64,000 bases of DNA from a virus: positions 1-64,000 of the IMG/VR virus record IMGVR_UViG_3300020057_000027. The stretch is one strand, 5' to 3'. The number at the start of each line of letters is the position of its first letter. The stretch's first letter is position 1. The translations under genes were made by a program, and so were the position numbers. Positions 1 to 8,074 of this stretch are shown here, piece by piece. Under the pieces are notes generated by a model. That model was not told the DNA's origin. It saw only the letters and a list, made by a program, of their open reading frames with translations, and did not search any database.

Positions 1-2
1 AT

Positions 3-1067
3 ATTATTAAACCAGTTTCAATTAATTCACAAGAAGCTTTTGGTACTCATACAATTGTATCTACTATTCATGTTCTATCTATTGATAGCGAAGAATACAT
101 TGGCACACATCAATTAAATCTTACTATTAATCCTATCAGCATATACTCACAAGAATATGTAACACCAACTGGCCAGATCAACATGGCGATCCCAGAAGGT
201 AGTATTGGTTCTGGTGAAATCTTTGGTATACCAAGAGTTCGTAAATGGATTCACGTAACGAATTATGCTATACCTTCACAAGAAATATTTGGGCTACCAA
301 AAATAGCTTCAATTATTAAACCTGTTGGTATTGTTCCTGGAATCATTGGTTCGCATACATTACTACGTGGTGTTGTTTACATAGACCCAATAGGAATAAT
401 ATCTTCTGAAGTTATCGGTTCACATAAGATTAGACAAATAATCAAACCTATAACTATCAATACCGAAGAAGCTCTTGGAATACCAAAACTAAGTAAGACC
501 ATTAAACCTATTGGATTAGGTTCTGCTTCACTATTTGGTTTACATAAGATAAAATATGTAATCACTACAAGTGGATTCGGTGGTGAAGTATTCAGTATAC
601 CTAAAGTACACTTGAAGATTTTCATAGCTGGCTATATACCAACTACAGTTTTTGGTGATATAACTATAACACAAACTGAAGCTAAGATTGGAACTATAAG
701 TATTCCATCATCTGAAGCGTTCGGTTTACATAAGATCAACTATATAATCAAGCCAGTTGGAGTACCATCTGGTGAAGACTTTACAAGATATGACATATAC
801 GCTTCAAGTATTCCAAGTGGAGAAATATTTGGAACACCAAGAATCGGATATGTAATTCATATAAATAACATAAGTTCTGAAGAACAACATGGTAGCCATA
901 TTGTATATCATCAACTGATATCAATGGAAGCTAATAATGGTGGTATAAGTTCTGGTGAGGTATTCGGAAATCATTGGGTTGTTAATCATACAGCTAGAAG
1001 ATTTTTCCGATCAACTGCTAAACCAAGAAATTATAAATATAATATTGAAAGACGTTTTAAACCTTAA
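3..1067 (+). CDS. Repeat-rich fibre-like structural protein (5' end outside window)
   Basis: The reading frame is open from base 3, so the gene begins upstream of the window; the first in-frame Met (183) lies mid-repeat and has no ribosome site. About 354 residues are visible. They consist of some fifteen imperfect units of 20-24 residues with the pattern I-x-S-x-E-x-F-G-x-P/H-x-I followed by an I-I-K-P-like strand (for example IPSGEIFGTPRI). Units of this kind occur in virion surface or tail-associated proteins of large phages (family knowledge). The last ~25 residues break the pattern and are strongly basic (ending RRFKP). A late promoter for the next gene is embedded in its 3' end. The virion role is inferred from repeats and neighbours; the exact structure is unknown. 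Confidence 0.7.
   Translation: MIKPVSINSQEAFGTHTIVSTIHVLSIDSEEYIGTHQLNLTINPISIYSQEYVTPTGQINMAIPEGSIGSGEIFGIPRVRKWIHVTNYAIPSQEIFGLPKIASIIKPVGIVPGIIGSHTLLRGVVYIDPIGIISSEVIGSHKIRQIIKPITINTEEALGIPKLSKTIKPIGLGSASLFGLHKIKYVITTSGFGGEVFSIPKVHLKIFIAGYIPTTVFGDITITQTEAKIGTISIPSSEAFGLHKINYIIKPVGVPSGEDFTRYDIYASSIPSGEIFGTPRIGYVIHINNISSEEQHGSHIVYHQLISMEANNGGISSGEVFGNHWVVNHTARRFFRSTAKPRNYKYNIERRFKP
1032..1039 (+). promoter_or_regulatory. T4-type late promoter (TATAAATA)
   Basis: A perfect TATAAATA lies 51 bases before the ATG at 1083. The spacing matches the same motif before gp22 (53 bases) and the near match before gp23 (52 bases). T4 late promoters consist of this -10 element alone and are read by gp55, which is encoded in this window at 11737. 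Confidence 0.7.
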
Positions 1068-1082
1068 AGGAGAATAAACAAC

Positions 1083-1490
1083 ATGGCTAATGCACTTTTC
1101 GACAAGGGCCGCGAGGCTTTTCTAAATGGCGATATTGACTTTTTAAATGATGATATTCGTATCATCCTAGTTGACGCTGCTGATTACACAGTAAACTTGG
1201 CTACACATGATTTCCTAGATGACGTTGGTGTTGCTGCTCGTGTAGCGGTTTCATCTGCTTTGGCATCTAAGACTTCAACAAATGGTGTTGCTGATGCTGC
1301 CGACGTAACTTTCCCTCTAGTAACTGGCGACCAATCGGAAGCAATTGTTATCTATAAGCATACTGGTACTGAATCAACTTCAAACTTGATTGCTTATATT
1401 GACACTGCAACTGGTCTTCCTGTTACTCCAAACGGTGGTGATATCACTGTTCAGTGGGATAACGGAGCAAACAAGATCTTCAAACTCTAA
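1083..1490 (+). CDS. Small phage structural protein (tail/fibre-associated family)
   Basis: A 135-residue protein starting MANALFDKGREAFL and ending W-D-N-G-A-N-K-I-F-K-L. I recognise this start and end from a protein common in tailed phages of many hosts, usually located among tail or fibre genes; its biochemical role is not known to me. It is Ala/Thr/Val-rich and predicted to be mostly beta. The start is supported by the AAGGAG ribosome site at 1066-1071. It sits between the repeat protein and a 118-residue companion, under its own late promoter, consistent with a late virion component. Confidence 0.6.
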   Translation: MANALFDKGREAFLNGDIDFLNDDIRIILVDAADYTVNLATHDFLDDVGVAARVAVSSALASKTSTNGVADAADVTFPLVTGDQSEAIVIYKHTGTESTSNLIAYIDTATGLPVTPNGGDITVQWDNGANKIFKL

Positions 1491-1499
1491 TTAGAGTTT
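1482..1499. terminator. Palindrome at the stop codon, possible weak terminator
   Basis: AAACTCTAA directly followed by TTAGAGTTT gives an 18-base perfect palindrome ending in a short T-run. It spans the stop codon of the preceding gene. With no loop and no GC-rich stem it is weak as an intrinsic terminator; an RNA-processing or mRNA 3'-end role is equally possible. Confidence 0.3.
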
Positions 1500-1518
1500 T
1501 CTTAAAGAAGATCATGCA

Positions 1519-1875
1519 ATGGCTTTTGATCGCAGACGACAAGATAATAAGCAACCATATGAGGAATGGCCCATTGAAGTAAGCTTCGGCCACTCTGGTG
1601 GGTCATTCAACTTGCCGCCTGGATCAAAAGAAATTGTTTCCTCAACTGCAAGTGCAGTTAAATGGCAGAGAAGAGATCCTGATAACAAGAGTGATGCCAC
1701 TCTTGAGATATTACAATCTTCTATACCAGTTATTATTAATCCTGGAAAGACTAAATTGGTTGTTTTAGTTAAAGGTGGTATCCACGACTACGACTATCAA
1801 ATAACGATAAGAGTTGTTTTTGATAACGGCGCAAAGTTGGAAGAAGAACTACTAATCAGAGTTCGTGAGGACTAG
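1519..1875 (+). CDS. Conserved phage protein of unknown function, beta-rich
   Basis: A 118-residue protein with many alternating beta-type stretches (residues ~45-118) and no membrane segment, signal peptide or catalytic motif that I recognise. The start has a modest AAGAAG ribosome site. It follows the 135-residue virion-type protein by 28 bases and precedes the late promoter of gp22, so it probably belongs to the late structural set. A small virion surface or fibre accessory protein is the best guess; there is no direct functional evidence. Confidence 0.5.
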   Translation: MAFDRRRQDNKQPYEEWPIEVSFGHSGGSFNLPPGSKEIVSSTASAVKWQRRDPDNKSDATLEILQSSIPVIINPGKTKLVVLVKGGIHDYDYQITIRVVFDNGAKLEEELLIRVRED

Positions 1876-1886
1876 ATTTACTGGAT

Positions 1887-1894
1887 TATAAATA
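1887..1894 (+). promoter_or_regulatory. T4-type late promoter for gene 22
   Basis: Perfect TATAAATA located 53 bases before the gp22 start at 1940, in the gap after the 118-residue gene. It fits gp55-dependent late transcription of the head genes. Confidence 0.75.
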
Positions 1895-1939
1895 TCATTA
1901 CGCAATTAACTAACAAGCTTAGTTTAGGAGATTATTAAA

Positions 1940-3355
1940 ATGTCATTAAAAAGAAACACACTAAAAACTTTGAAGAGCATTCGCGAGAGTGCAGAATCGG
2001 ATCTTCCCACCCATGCTTCTGATGCTGGTGTAGAGATTCCTGATAGTGCTGAAAAGCGCGGAAATCGCGCAATTAAATCGGCGCTTAATGGTAAAGCAAT
2101 TGCTGATGCTTCCGGTAAAAAAGGCTCCGCTGCTGGTCGAGAGATTCCCGAAGAAGTAGAAGATGACGAGAAATTAGATGAAGGCGCAGACGAAGATCTT
2201 CCTACTCATGCTTCTGATGCCGCAGTACAAATTCCTGAGAAAAGAAAACTTCGTAAAGAAGACGATGACAAGATGGCTAAACTTAGAGCCATGAAAGAGG
2301 AAGACGAGGACAAGGAAGAACTTGACGAAGAGGAAGACGAGGACAAGAAAAAACTCGACGAAGACGAAGACAAGGAAGAACTTGACGAAGAGGAAGACGA
2401 GGACAAGATGGCTAAACTTAGAGCCATGAAAGAGTCCGATGAGTCTGACGAAGACGATCTTAAAGAGGAAGAGGACAAGGAAGAACTTGACGAAGAGGAA
2501 GACGAGGACAAGATGGCTAAACTTAGAGCCATGAAAGAGGAAGAAGAGGACAAGAAAGACGCAAAACTTTCTGAAGAAGAAGAAAAAGAACTTGAAGAAG
2601 AAGATGAAGAGGAACTTAAGAAGCACGTAGAGGCTCTTACTTCCGATGAAGATCTTCCTGAAAGTTTTAAGAAAAAGGCCGCAACAATTTTTGAGGCTGC
2701 TGTTAAAGCATCTGCAAAGAAGCGAACTGATCTTTTCCGCAAGAAACTTTCTGAAGTATACAAAAAGAAACTTAATAAAAGAAGTTCAAAAATCTCTGAG
2801 AAGTTAGTTGACAAAGTAGACGGTTATCTGGACTACGTTGTTGAAGAATGGATCAAAGAGAACGAAGTAGCGATTGAAACAGGTCTTAAAACACAGATAG
2901 TTGAAAAATTCATCGGTGGTCTAAAGAACTTGTTTGAAACTCACTACATTGAAGTGCCTGCGACTAAGACTGACGTTTTAGCTGAACAGGCCAACAAGAT
3001 TGATGGGTTAGAGAAAGAGTTAAATGAGTCTCTCAATAAAAATGTTGAGATTCGCAAAAGACTTATTTCTTTAGAAAAACAATCTGTCATTAAAAAGTTA
3101 TCTGCTGGTTTAACTGTCTCAGAGGCAGCTAAATTTTCAGAGCTTTGTGAAGGGGTATCGTTTGAAGATGCGAAAGCATTTTCTGGTAAGCTTGCTATCG
3201 TAAGAGAAACATACTTCCCAAAAACCTCTAAACGTTCAGGTGATTTAGATAGTGCGTTACTGACTGAAGGTGGACTACAAGAGCCAGAATCAAGAACATC
3301 AAAAGATGAGATTGATTTAGCTGTTGACACTATTTCGCGTATGGTGAAAAAATAA
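1940..3355 (+). CDS. 22: Prohead core scaffolding protein (gp22 family)
   Basis: A 471-residue protein whose C-terminal half (roughly residues 235-430) carries the T4 gp22 signature: KAATIFEAA, then V-D-G-Y-L-D-Y-V-V-E-E-W, then a long coiled coil. gp22 forms the internal scaffold on which the prohead shell assembles and is degraded by the gp21 protease. The N-terminal half is unusual: residues ~70-225 are almost pure Asp/Glu/Lys with repeated KMAKLRAMKE units, making the protein much longer than T4 gp22 (about 270 residues). An (I/L)xE protease site is visible at I-R-E (residues 14-16). It is followed directly by gp23, the T4 order. A late promoter (1887) and ribosome site precede it. Confidence 0.93.
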   Translation: MSLKRNTLKTLKSIRESAESDLPTHASDAGVEIPDSAEKRGNRAIKSALNGKAIADASGKKGSAAGREIPEEVEDDEKLDEGADEDLPTHASDAAVQIPEKRKLRKEDDDKMAKLRAMKEEDEDKEELDEEEDEDKKKLDEDEDKEELDEEEDEDKMAKLRAMKESDESDEDDLKEEEDKEELDEEEDEDKMAKLRAMKEEEEDKKDAKLSEEEEKELEEEDEEELKKHVEALTSDEDLPESFKKKAATIFEAAVKASAKKRTDLFRKKLSEVYKKKLNKRSSKISEKLVDKVDGYLDYVVEEWIKENEVAIETGLKTQIVEKFIGGLKNLFETHYIEVPATKTDVLAEQANKIDGLEKELNESLNKNVEIRKRLISLEKQSVIKKLSAGLTVSEAAKFSELCEGVSFEDAKAFSGKLAIVRETYFPKTSKRSGDLDSALLTEGGLQEPESRTSKDEIDLAVDTISRMVKK

Positions 3356-3359
3356 AAAA

Positions 3360-3367
3360 GATAAATA
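3360..3367 (+). promoter_or_regulatory. Late promoter for gene 23 (GATAAATA)
   Basis: GATAAATACTT differs from the T4 late consensus by one base and lies 52 bases before the gp23 start, the same spacing as the gp22 promoter. Confidence 0.6.
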
Positions 3368-3411
3368 CTTTTAGAGAAATTCACAAAGTAATTTAACAAG
3401 GAGAATTAAAC

Positions 3412-4713
3412 ATGTATCTCTCAGAAGAACTTCAAAAGAAATGGGACAAGATTCTTAATCATAAGGATCTCCCACAAATTAAGGATTCACACCGTCGAGC
3501 AGTATGTGCAGTACTGTTAGAAAACCAAGAACGCGACATGCGTGAGCAAGGAACATTCGGGCTTAATATGCTCGCAGAAGCCGCTCCTGCTAACGCCGCA
3601 CAAGGTTTTCCTAACAACAACGCAAACTTGAAGGGTTACGATCCAGTGCTAATTTCACTGATTCGTCGATCATTGCCTAATTTGATGGCATTTGACGTGT
3701 GTGGCGTACAGCCAATGAAAGCTCCAACCGGATTGATCTTCGCATTGAAGAGCAAGTACACATCGCAAGGTGGCGTAGAAGCACTTCATAATGAAGCAGA
3801 TACAGACTTTTCTGGCGACCCTGCATCGGTGCATTCAAATCCTCTTGACCCATTTGGTCCTCCAACTCGTGGCGAAGGTCTTTCGACTTCTGCTGCTGAG
3901 CGTCTTGGTGGCGGTGGAGTCGGTGATGGTGTGTTTGCTGAAATGGCATTCTCGATTGATAAAGTTTCTGTTGAAGCTAAGACTCGTGCCCTTAAAGCAG
4001 AGTACACAATGGAAATTGCTCAAGATTTGAAAGCTGTTCATGGTTTAGATGCTGAGTCTGAACTTGCTAACATTCTTTCTGCTGAAATCTTGGCTGAAAT
4101 CAATCGTGAAATCATTCGTACAATTTACATCTCTGCTGTGCCTGGTGCCCAACAAGATGTTTCTGTTGCTGGCGAATTCGATCTAGATGTAGATTCAAAT
4201 GGACGTTGGTCTGTTGAAAAGTACAAGGGTCTGATGGTTCAGATGGAACGCGATGCTAACGCAATTGCTAAAGAAACTCGTCGTGGTCGTGGTAACTTTG
4301 TTATCTGTGACTCCGATACGGCTTCTGCTCTTAGCGTTGCTGGTCTTCTTGATTGCGGTAGCGCATTGAAAGATAACCTAAACGTTGATGACACTGGCAA
4401 CACTTTTGTTGGTGTTCTTAATGGACGTTTCAAGGTATTCGTTGACCCTTATGCTCCTCTTACACAGAATTTCTATGTAATGGGATTCAAAGGAAGCAAT
4501 CAGTACGATGCTGGATTGTTCTATTGCCCATACGTTCCGCTTCAAATGTTGCGTGCCGTTGGTCAAGATTCATTCCAACCAAAAATTGGATTCAAGACCC
4601 GTTACGGTATTGTTGCTAATCCGTTCTCAAATCTTGCTGGAAATAGCAACGGTGCGATTACTGCTGGCACAAACGTATATTATCGGAAAATTCGTGTTCG
4701 GAACCTCCTCTAG
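3412..4713 (+). CDS. 23: Major capsid protein precursor (gp23)
   Basis: A 433-residue homologue of T4 gp23 (about 520 residues), the hexameric shell subunit. The conserved block L-I-R-R-S-L-P-N-L-M-A-F-D-V-C-G-V-Q-P-M (residues ~83-102) is diagnostic. A gp21 prohead-protease site fits L54-A55-E56 followed by A57, giving a mature protein of about 377 residues; this is shorter than T4's and suggests a reduced insertion domain. It starts at a strong AAGGAG site and is followed by an intrinsic terminator (4740-4769) and a GIY-YIG endonuclease gene. T4 also has a GIY-YIG gene, segD, next to 23. Confidence 0.95.
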   Translation: MYLSEELQKKWDKILNHKDLPQIKDSHRRAVCAVLLENQERDMREQGTFGLNMLAEAAPANAAQGFPNNNANLKGYDPVLISLIRRSLPNLMAFDVCGVQPMKAPTGLIFALKSKYTSQGGVEALHNEADTDFSGDPASVHSNPLDPFGPPTRGEGLSTSAAERLGGGGVGDGVFAEMAFSIDKVSVEAKTRALKAEYTMEIAQDLKAVHGLDAESELANILSAEILAEINREIIRTIYISAVPGAQQDVSVAGEFDLDVDSNGRWSVEKYKGLMVQMERDANAIAKETRRGRGNFVICDSDTASALSVAGLLDCGSALKDNLNVDDTGNTFVGVLNGRFKVFVDPYAPLTQNFYVMGFKGSNQYDAGLFYCPYVPLQMLRAVGQDSFQPKIGFKTRYGIVANPFSNLAGNSNGAITAGTNVYYRKIRVRNLL

Positions 4714-4739
4714 GACGAATTGGTTTTTGAATTGAAAAG

Positions 4740-4769
4740 AATCAGGGGGCTTTATGTCCCCTGATTTTT
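4740..4769 (+). terminator. Rho-independent terminator after gene 23
   Basis: Nine-base stem AATCAGGGG / CCCCTGATT (4740-4748 and 4758-4766) with a 9-base loop and a run of T. It ends the head-gene transcript just downstream of the gp23 stop. Confidence 0.9.
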
Positions 4770-4805
4770 ATCTTATATTACTACAATAAAGTATGGTTAC
4801 GCAAT

Positions 4806-5552
4806 ATGGACGTCATTTTTTCAATTTATCGTATTACTAATCTTTCTAATGAAAGAAAATATATTGGCCTGACACAACAAACGCCGCCACGTAAAAGGTG
4901 GGACCAACACAAATCACCTAAGGGACCACAACAAAAAGCAAAACCACTACACAGGGCTATTTTAAAACACGGTAAAGTTAATTTTAAATTTGAAATACTA
5001 TGTCAAACAAAAAATTTGGATCATGCAAAGGAATTAGAAAAGTATTTTATTAAAATATCTAATAGTTTAGCAAATGGTGGTTGGGGATATAATCTCACTG
5101 ATGGTGGTGATGGTGGTATTTGGGGCTATAAATTTTCGGATGAACAGAAAAAACAAATGTCCGAATCAGCCAAGAAAAGATGGACACCAGAAGAAAGAAA
5201 AAAATACTCTGAAATGCAAAAGGGTAAAATACAATCACCCGAATCTAATAGAAAGAGATCGGAAAAACTAAAAGGTATATCCACAAGGGGCTCAGGTTGG
5301 TCTATGTCAATAGAGCATAAACAAGCAATATCAGATGCCATGATGCACCATAAAAAATCTGACGCATTCAAAGAAAAGACTAGAGCAAGAATGTCCAAAC
5401 AATGGAGTCTTACATCGCCAGAGGGAATTATTCACAGAATAACCAATCTCACCAAGTTCTGTCGGGAACATAACCTATCTACCCAAAACCTCTGGAAAGT
5501 ATCTAAAGGTATTATTTCACAGAGCCAGGGCTGGAAATGCAAATCTCTTTAA
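4806..5552 (+). CDS. GIY-YIG homing endonuclease, Seg-like
   Basis: A 248-residue free-standing endonuclease. The N-terminal GIY-YIG domain shows IYRITN...KYIGLT (residues ~7-22) and an expected Glu in the E-L-E-K-Y-F-I helix. It is followed by two NUMOD3-type DNA-binding repeats (around residues 112-128 and 170-185) and a C-terminal helix-turn-helix tail (N-L-T-K-F-C-R-E-H-N-L). Such enzymes cut the allele lacking them and spread by gene conversion. It sits just after the gp23 terminator, so the target is probably gp23-flanking DNA. No strong ribosome site is visible, typical of poorly expressed mobile genes. Confidence 0.9.
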   Translation: MDVIFSIYRITNLSNERKYIGLTQQTPPRKRWDQHKSPKGPQQKAKPLHRAILKHGKVNFKFEILCQTKNLDHAKELEKYFIKISNSLANGGWGYNLTDGGDGGIWGYKFSDEQKKQMSESAKKRWTPEERKKYSEMQKGKIQSPESNRKRSEKLKGISTRGSGWSMSIEHKQAISDAMMHHKKSDAFKEKTRARMSKQWSLTSPEGIIHRITNLTKFCREHNLSTQNLWKVSKGIISQSQGWKCKSL

Positions 5553-5617
5553 TCTTGGCCTATTTCTCTTCCAAGCATATATATTTTTATATTGCATTTG
5601 GATAGGGTTCATGTTAA

Positions 5618-5625
5618 AATAAATA
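5618..5625 (+). promoter_or_regulatory. Late promoter-like AATAAATA inside an inverted repeat
   Basis: AATAAATACT lies 48 bases before the tail-tube-like gene at 5666 and is bracketed by a 7-base inverted repeat GGTTCAT (5606-5612) / ATGAACC (5628-5634). The first base deviates from the TATAAATA consensus. Confidence 0.5.
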
Positions 5626-5665
5626 CTATGAACCTTATAATACAATCAAAAAGAGCAAGTCTATT

Positions 5666-6226
5666 ATGACCGAACAAATTAAAAATAGGAACTTTGCTTC
5701 ACCTCTCAGATTTGATTTTAGCATAGATCGATTAAAGAACGTAGACTTTTTTGTTCAAGCTGCTAACGTCCCAGGAATAACTTTACCTGCCACTTCAAAC
5801 GCCCAAGGCACTCCGTTCAATAATATTCCTTGGCAGGGTGATAGACTTTCTTGGGGAGAACTTGTTGTTGATTTCAAAGTAGATGAAGACATTAAGAACT
5901 GGACGGATATCTTTAACTGGATGAAAGGCATTGGTTTCCCAGAAAACTTTGTTCAGTATTCTGATCTCAAGAAAGGTATTGATAAAGATATTGATGGTGG
6001 TACACGAAAATTACTTCCACCTGCTACTAAGATCGGACAGATATATGGACAAGCTTTATTAGTTGTTCGTAACAGCCAGAATAATGTTGTGCTAGAAATA
6101 GCATATCAAGATGTTTATCCAACCTCATTAAGTGAATTGAAATTTGATACTAGAGATGAAAATGTAATTGAGTTGACCTGTACTGCTATTTTCAAATATG
6201 ATCTATACCGAATTACAAGACCTTAA
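5666..6226 (+). CDS. Tail-tube-fold virion protein (gp19-like)
   Basis: A 186-residue protein. Its C-terminal stretch (Y-P-T-S-L-S-E-L-K-F-D-T then E-L-T-C-T-A-I-F-K-Y-D-L) matches the pattern of T4 gp19, where the equivalent is W-P-T-N-V-G-E-L-Q followed by a beta strand and Y-W. The N-terminal NRNFASP...FFVQAANVPGI block is one I associate with tail-tube-like proteins of T4-like marine phages. gp19 stacks into the tube through which DNA passes. The late promoter motif and head-tail context agree. It could instead be a tube-fold paralogue such as a baseplate cap protein. Confidence 0.7.
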   Translation: MTEQIKNRNFASPLRFDFSIDRLKNVDFFVQAANVPGITLPATSNAQGTPFNNIPWQGDRLSWGELVVDFKVDEDIKNWTDIFNWMKGIGFPENFVQYSDLKKGIDKDIDGGTRKLLPPATKIGQIYGQALLVVRNSQNNVVLEIAYQDVYPTSLSELKFDTRDENVIELTCTAIFKYDLYRITRP

Positions 6227-6237
6227 AGGAAAATTAT

Positions 6238-6570
6238 ATGGCACGTAGACCTAAGAAAATTAAAATCAACGAAACCGATTATAAGGTTATTAGCCGCGCT
6301 AAATCTTGGGGTGCTAGTAAAGAAGCGCTCGGCCAGATAACATATCATAAACAACTAATAGAGATCACTAAGGGACAAAACGCCAGTGATTATCTTGATA
6401 CAGTTATTCACGAAGTCATGCACGGCATCATAGAAGAGTATGAAGTGTCTATGGACAGACGTAGAGAAGAAAAGTTTGTAACACAGATATCAAATAACTT
6501 AACAGATGTTTTGAAAAAGAATCCTAAGCTACTAGAATGGATCATTGAGCAAGCACAAAAAGCTGAGTAG
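6238..6570 (+). CDS. Small zinc-metallopeptidase-like protein (HExxH)
   Basis: A 110-residue protein with an HEVMH motif (T-V-I-H-E-V-M-H-G-I, near residues 58-67) in a predicted helix, the zinc-binding signature of gluzincin/SprT-like proteins. The third ligand is probably an acidic residue in the E-E-Y-E segment that follows, but this is not certain. The N-terminus is very basic (MARRPKKIK), suggesting nucleic-acid contact. The ribosome site AAAGGAAA supports the start. It follows the tail gene by 11 bases and may be co-transcribed. The substrate is unknown. Confidence 0.6.
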   Translation: MARRPKKIKINETDYKVISRAKSWGASKEALGQITYHKQLIEITKGQNASDYLDTVIHEVMHGIIEEYEVSMDRRREEKFVTQISNNLTDVLKKNPKLLEWIIEQAQKAE

Positions 6571-6585
6571 AAATGTATTATTGTT

Positions 6586-6828
6586 ATGAAAGTTCCAGAG
6601 TGGTTAAAAAGTTTAACACTACAACAAGAATTACTTTTGTATTTCCCATATACAGGTAATAGCGTATATGCTGAGTTCGCTGGCTATCTTGAAGACTGGC
6701 AACCAGGAATACGTGTTCAATATATCTGGAAGGGAGCAATCAAAACCGATCATCTACAATACGATAATTATAAAAATGAACCTGACAGTTACGATAACTG
6801 GATAGCATATGAGATGGGAAAGAAATGA
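6586..6828 (+). CDS. Hypothetical protein
   Basis: An 80-residue soluble protein, rich in Trp and Tyr, with no recognised domain. Its stop overlaps the ATG of the next gene by four bases (ATGA), the classic arrangement for translational coupling, so it is very likely a real gene in an operon with the DUF2493 protein. No clear ribosome site precedes its own ATG. Confidence 0.5.
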   Translation: MKVPEWLKSLTLQQELLLYFPYTGNSVYAEFAGYLEDWQPGIRVQYIWKGAIKTDHLQYDNYKNEPDSYDNWIAYEMGKK

Positions 6829-7175
6829 AAGTTATAATTGCTGGTAGTAGAAACTTTACTGATTACCAACTATTTGAAGAAGAGTTTTCAAAACTAAATC
6901 TAAAACCTACAGAGATTATTTCAGGTGGTGCTAGAGGTGCCGACTGTTGTGGAGAAATATACGCTTCACATAATAAGATTCCATTAAGAGTCTTTGAGGC
7001 TGACTGGGCACTATTTGGTAAAGCTGCTGGCCCAATAAGAAACGAAAACATGGCTAAGATAGCTGATTGCTTGGTTGCTTTCTGGGATGGTCAATCAAGA
7101 GGTACACTAGATATGATAAACAAAATGGAAAAGAAACATAAGCCAGTCCACATTATACTTGTTCCAAAATCTTAA
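6825..7175 (+). CDS. DUF2493/YspA-like SLOG-fold protein
   Basis: A 116-residue protein matching the DUF2493 pattern end to end: IIAGSRNF at the N-terminus, SGGARGAD in the middle, then W-x3-G-K-A-A-G-P-I-R-N-x2-M and D-C-L-V-A-F-W-D-G-x-S-x-G-T. These are the nucleotide-binding loops of the SLOG/Rossmann-like superfamily, related to DprA and to Lonely-Guy proteins. Members are thought to bind nucleotides or nucleotide-derived signals; the ligand is not known for phage versions. It is full length and overlaps the upstream gene by four bases. Confidence 0.85.
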   Translation: MKVIIAGSRNFTDYQLFEEEFSKLNLKPTEIISGGARGADCCGEIYASHNKIPLRVFEADWALFGKAAGPIRNENMAKIADCLVAFWDGQSRGTLDMINKMEKKHKPVHIILVPKS

Positions 7176-7195
7176 TAATGTTATTATAGGTTACT

Positions 7196-7513
7196 ATGAA
7201 TTTTGAATACAGAACAGAATTTTCGGAATCAGAGAGTGAATATCTCTGGAGCGCAGGCGTGTGTCTTGATGATTGGGACTATGCTATCATCACTCATGAT
7301 CTAAATGAGTTTGAAGAAACTGATGATATGACTACCGCAGATGAATGGGATGAAAATTCAAAGTCATATAAAACTGTAGCTGTTCCTTTTAAGCTATTAG
7401 CTCCAAAAGAATATAATCTATCAAGACTTTTACAGGGTTGTTGTGATAACACTTGGTATAAAATCAAATGGCAAGGTAAAGATGCTATCATAGGACTTGC
7501 TTACCATGCTTAG
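7196..7513 (+). CDS. Hypothetical acidic protein
   Basis: A 105-residue acidic protein, rich in Trp, Tyr, Asp and Glu, with no membrane segment or recognisable motif. An extended -10 element (TG-T-TATTAT at 7182-7187) with a TTGTTC 17 bases upstream lies just before the ATG, so the gene may have its own short-leader transcript. It overlaps the start of the next small gene. Function unknown. Confidence 0.5.
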   Translation: MNFEYRTEFSESESEYLWSAGVCLDDWDYAIITHDLNEFEETDDMTTADEWDENSKSYKTVAVPFKLLAPKEYNLSRLLQGCCDNTWYKIKWQGKDAIIGLAYHA

Positions 7514-7514
7514 T

Positions 7515-7640
7515 ATGGCAGAAGATTTCTGGTATCATAAAAAAGCTATTATTGATGGCCATGAAATAACTATATCTCTATGTAAAGTTGAAGAAGAAAC
7601 TATTGAAGAAGCAAGATTAGTTCATCATAACGAAGATTAA
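7515..7640 (+). CDS. Small hypothetical protein (41 aa)
   Basis: A short reading frame from ATG 7515 (an earlier in-frame ATG at 7506 would give 44 residues) fills the space between the 105-residue gene and uvsY, ending one base before the uvsY ATG. The peptide is MAEDFWYHKKAIIDG followed by an acidic C-terminus. Tight packing and sensible amino-acid content support coding; no function can be assigned. Confidence 0.4.
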   Translation: MAEDFWYHKKAIIDGHEITISLCKVEEETIEEARLVHHNED

Positions 7641-7641
7641 T

Positions 7642-8073
7642 ATGAAGTTAGAAGAGATTGAAGCACTATGGGATGAAGATGTTAAGATCGACAGGTCTTC
7701 TCTTGACGAAGAGAGTCTAAAGATTCCATTCTTACATAACAAATATTATAAGTTATACCTAAGAGAAAAAGTCCAACTCAAGTCTGAACAGAATAACGTA
7801 GCTCAGTTCTATAAACTTAAGCATGAATACTACACTGGAAAACTTTCAGGTAATGAATGTAAAGAACTTGGATGGGAACCGTTCCAATTTGTTCTTAAAG
7901 GTGACGTTCAAATATATCTTGATGCTGATAAAGAATTAGCAGATAAATTAATCAAGGTAACAGTTCAAAAAGAAAAGGTAGCATTTCTGGAAGAGATTAT
8001 TAAAACATTGAACACTAGAAACTTTTTGATTAAGAACGCTATTGATTTTAGAAAATTTGCTAATGGGGGTTAA
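7642..8073 (+). CDS. uvsY: UvsY recombination mediator
   Basis: A 143-residue protein (T4 UvsY is 137). It shares the N-terminal K-L-E-E-I-E-A-L-W pattern, the central Y-Y-T-G-K-L segment and the C-terminal T-R-N-F-L-I-K-N-A-I-D-F-R-K-F block, matching T4's S-R-G-F-A-I-K-H-I-Q-D-M-R. UvsY is a hexameric mediator that loads UvsX recombinase onto gp32-coated single-stranded DNA. Its partner UvsX is at 34066 and UvsW follows after one small gene, reproducing the T4 uvsY-uvsW neighbourhood. Confidence 0.9.
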   Translation: MKLEEIEALWDEDVKIDRSSLDEESLKIPFLHNKYYKLYLREKVQLKSEQNNVAQFYKLKHEYYTGKLSGNECKELGWEPFQFVLKGDVQIYLDADKELADKLIKVTVQKEKVAFLEEIIKTLNTRNFLIKNAIDFRKFANGG

Positions 8074-8074
8074 T

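Noticed and set aside
2174-2814. Long Phe- or Ser-rich minus-strand reading frames
   Set aside because: They are mirror images of the Asp/Glu/Lys repeats of gp22; composition is dictated by the sense codons and no ribosome site exists.
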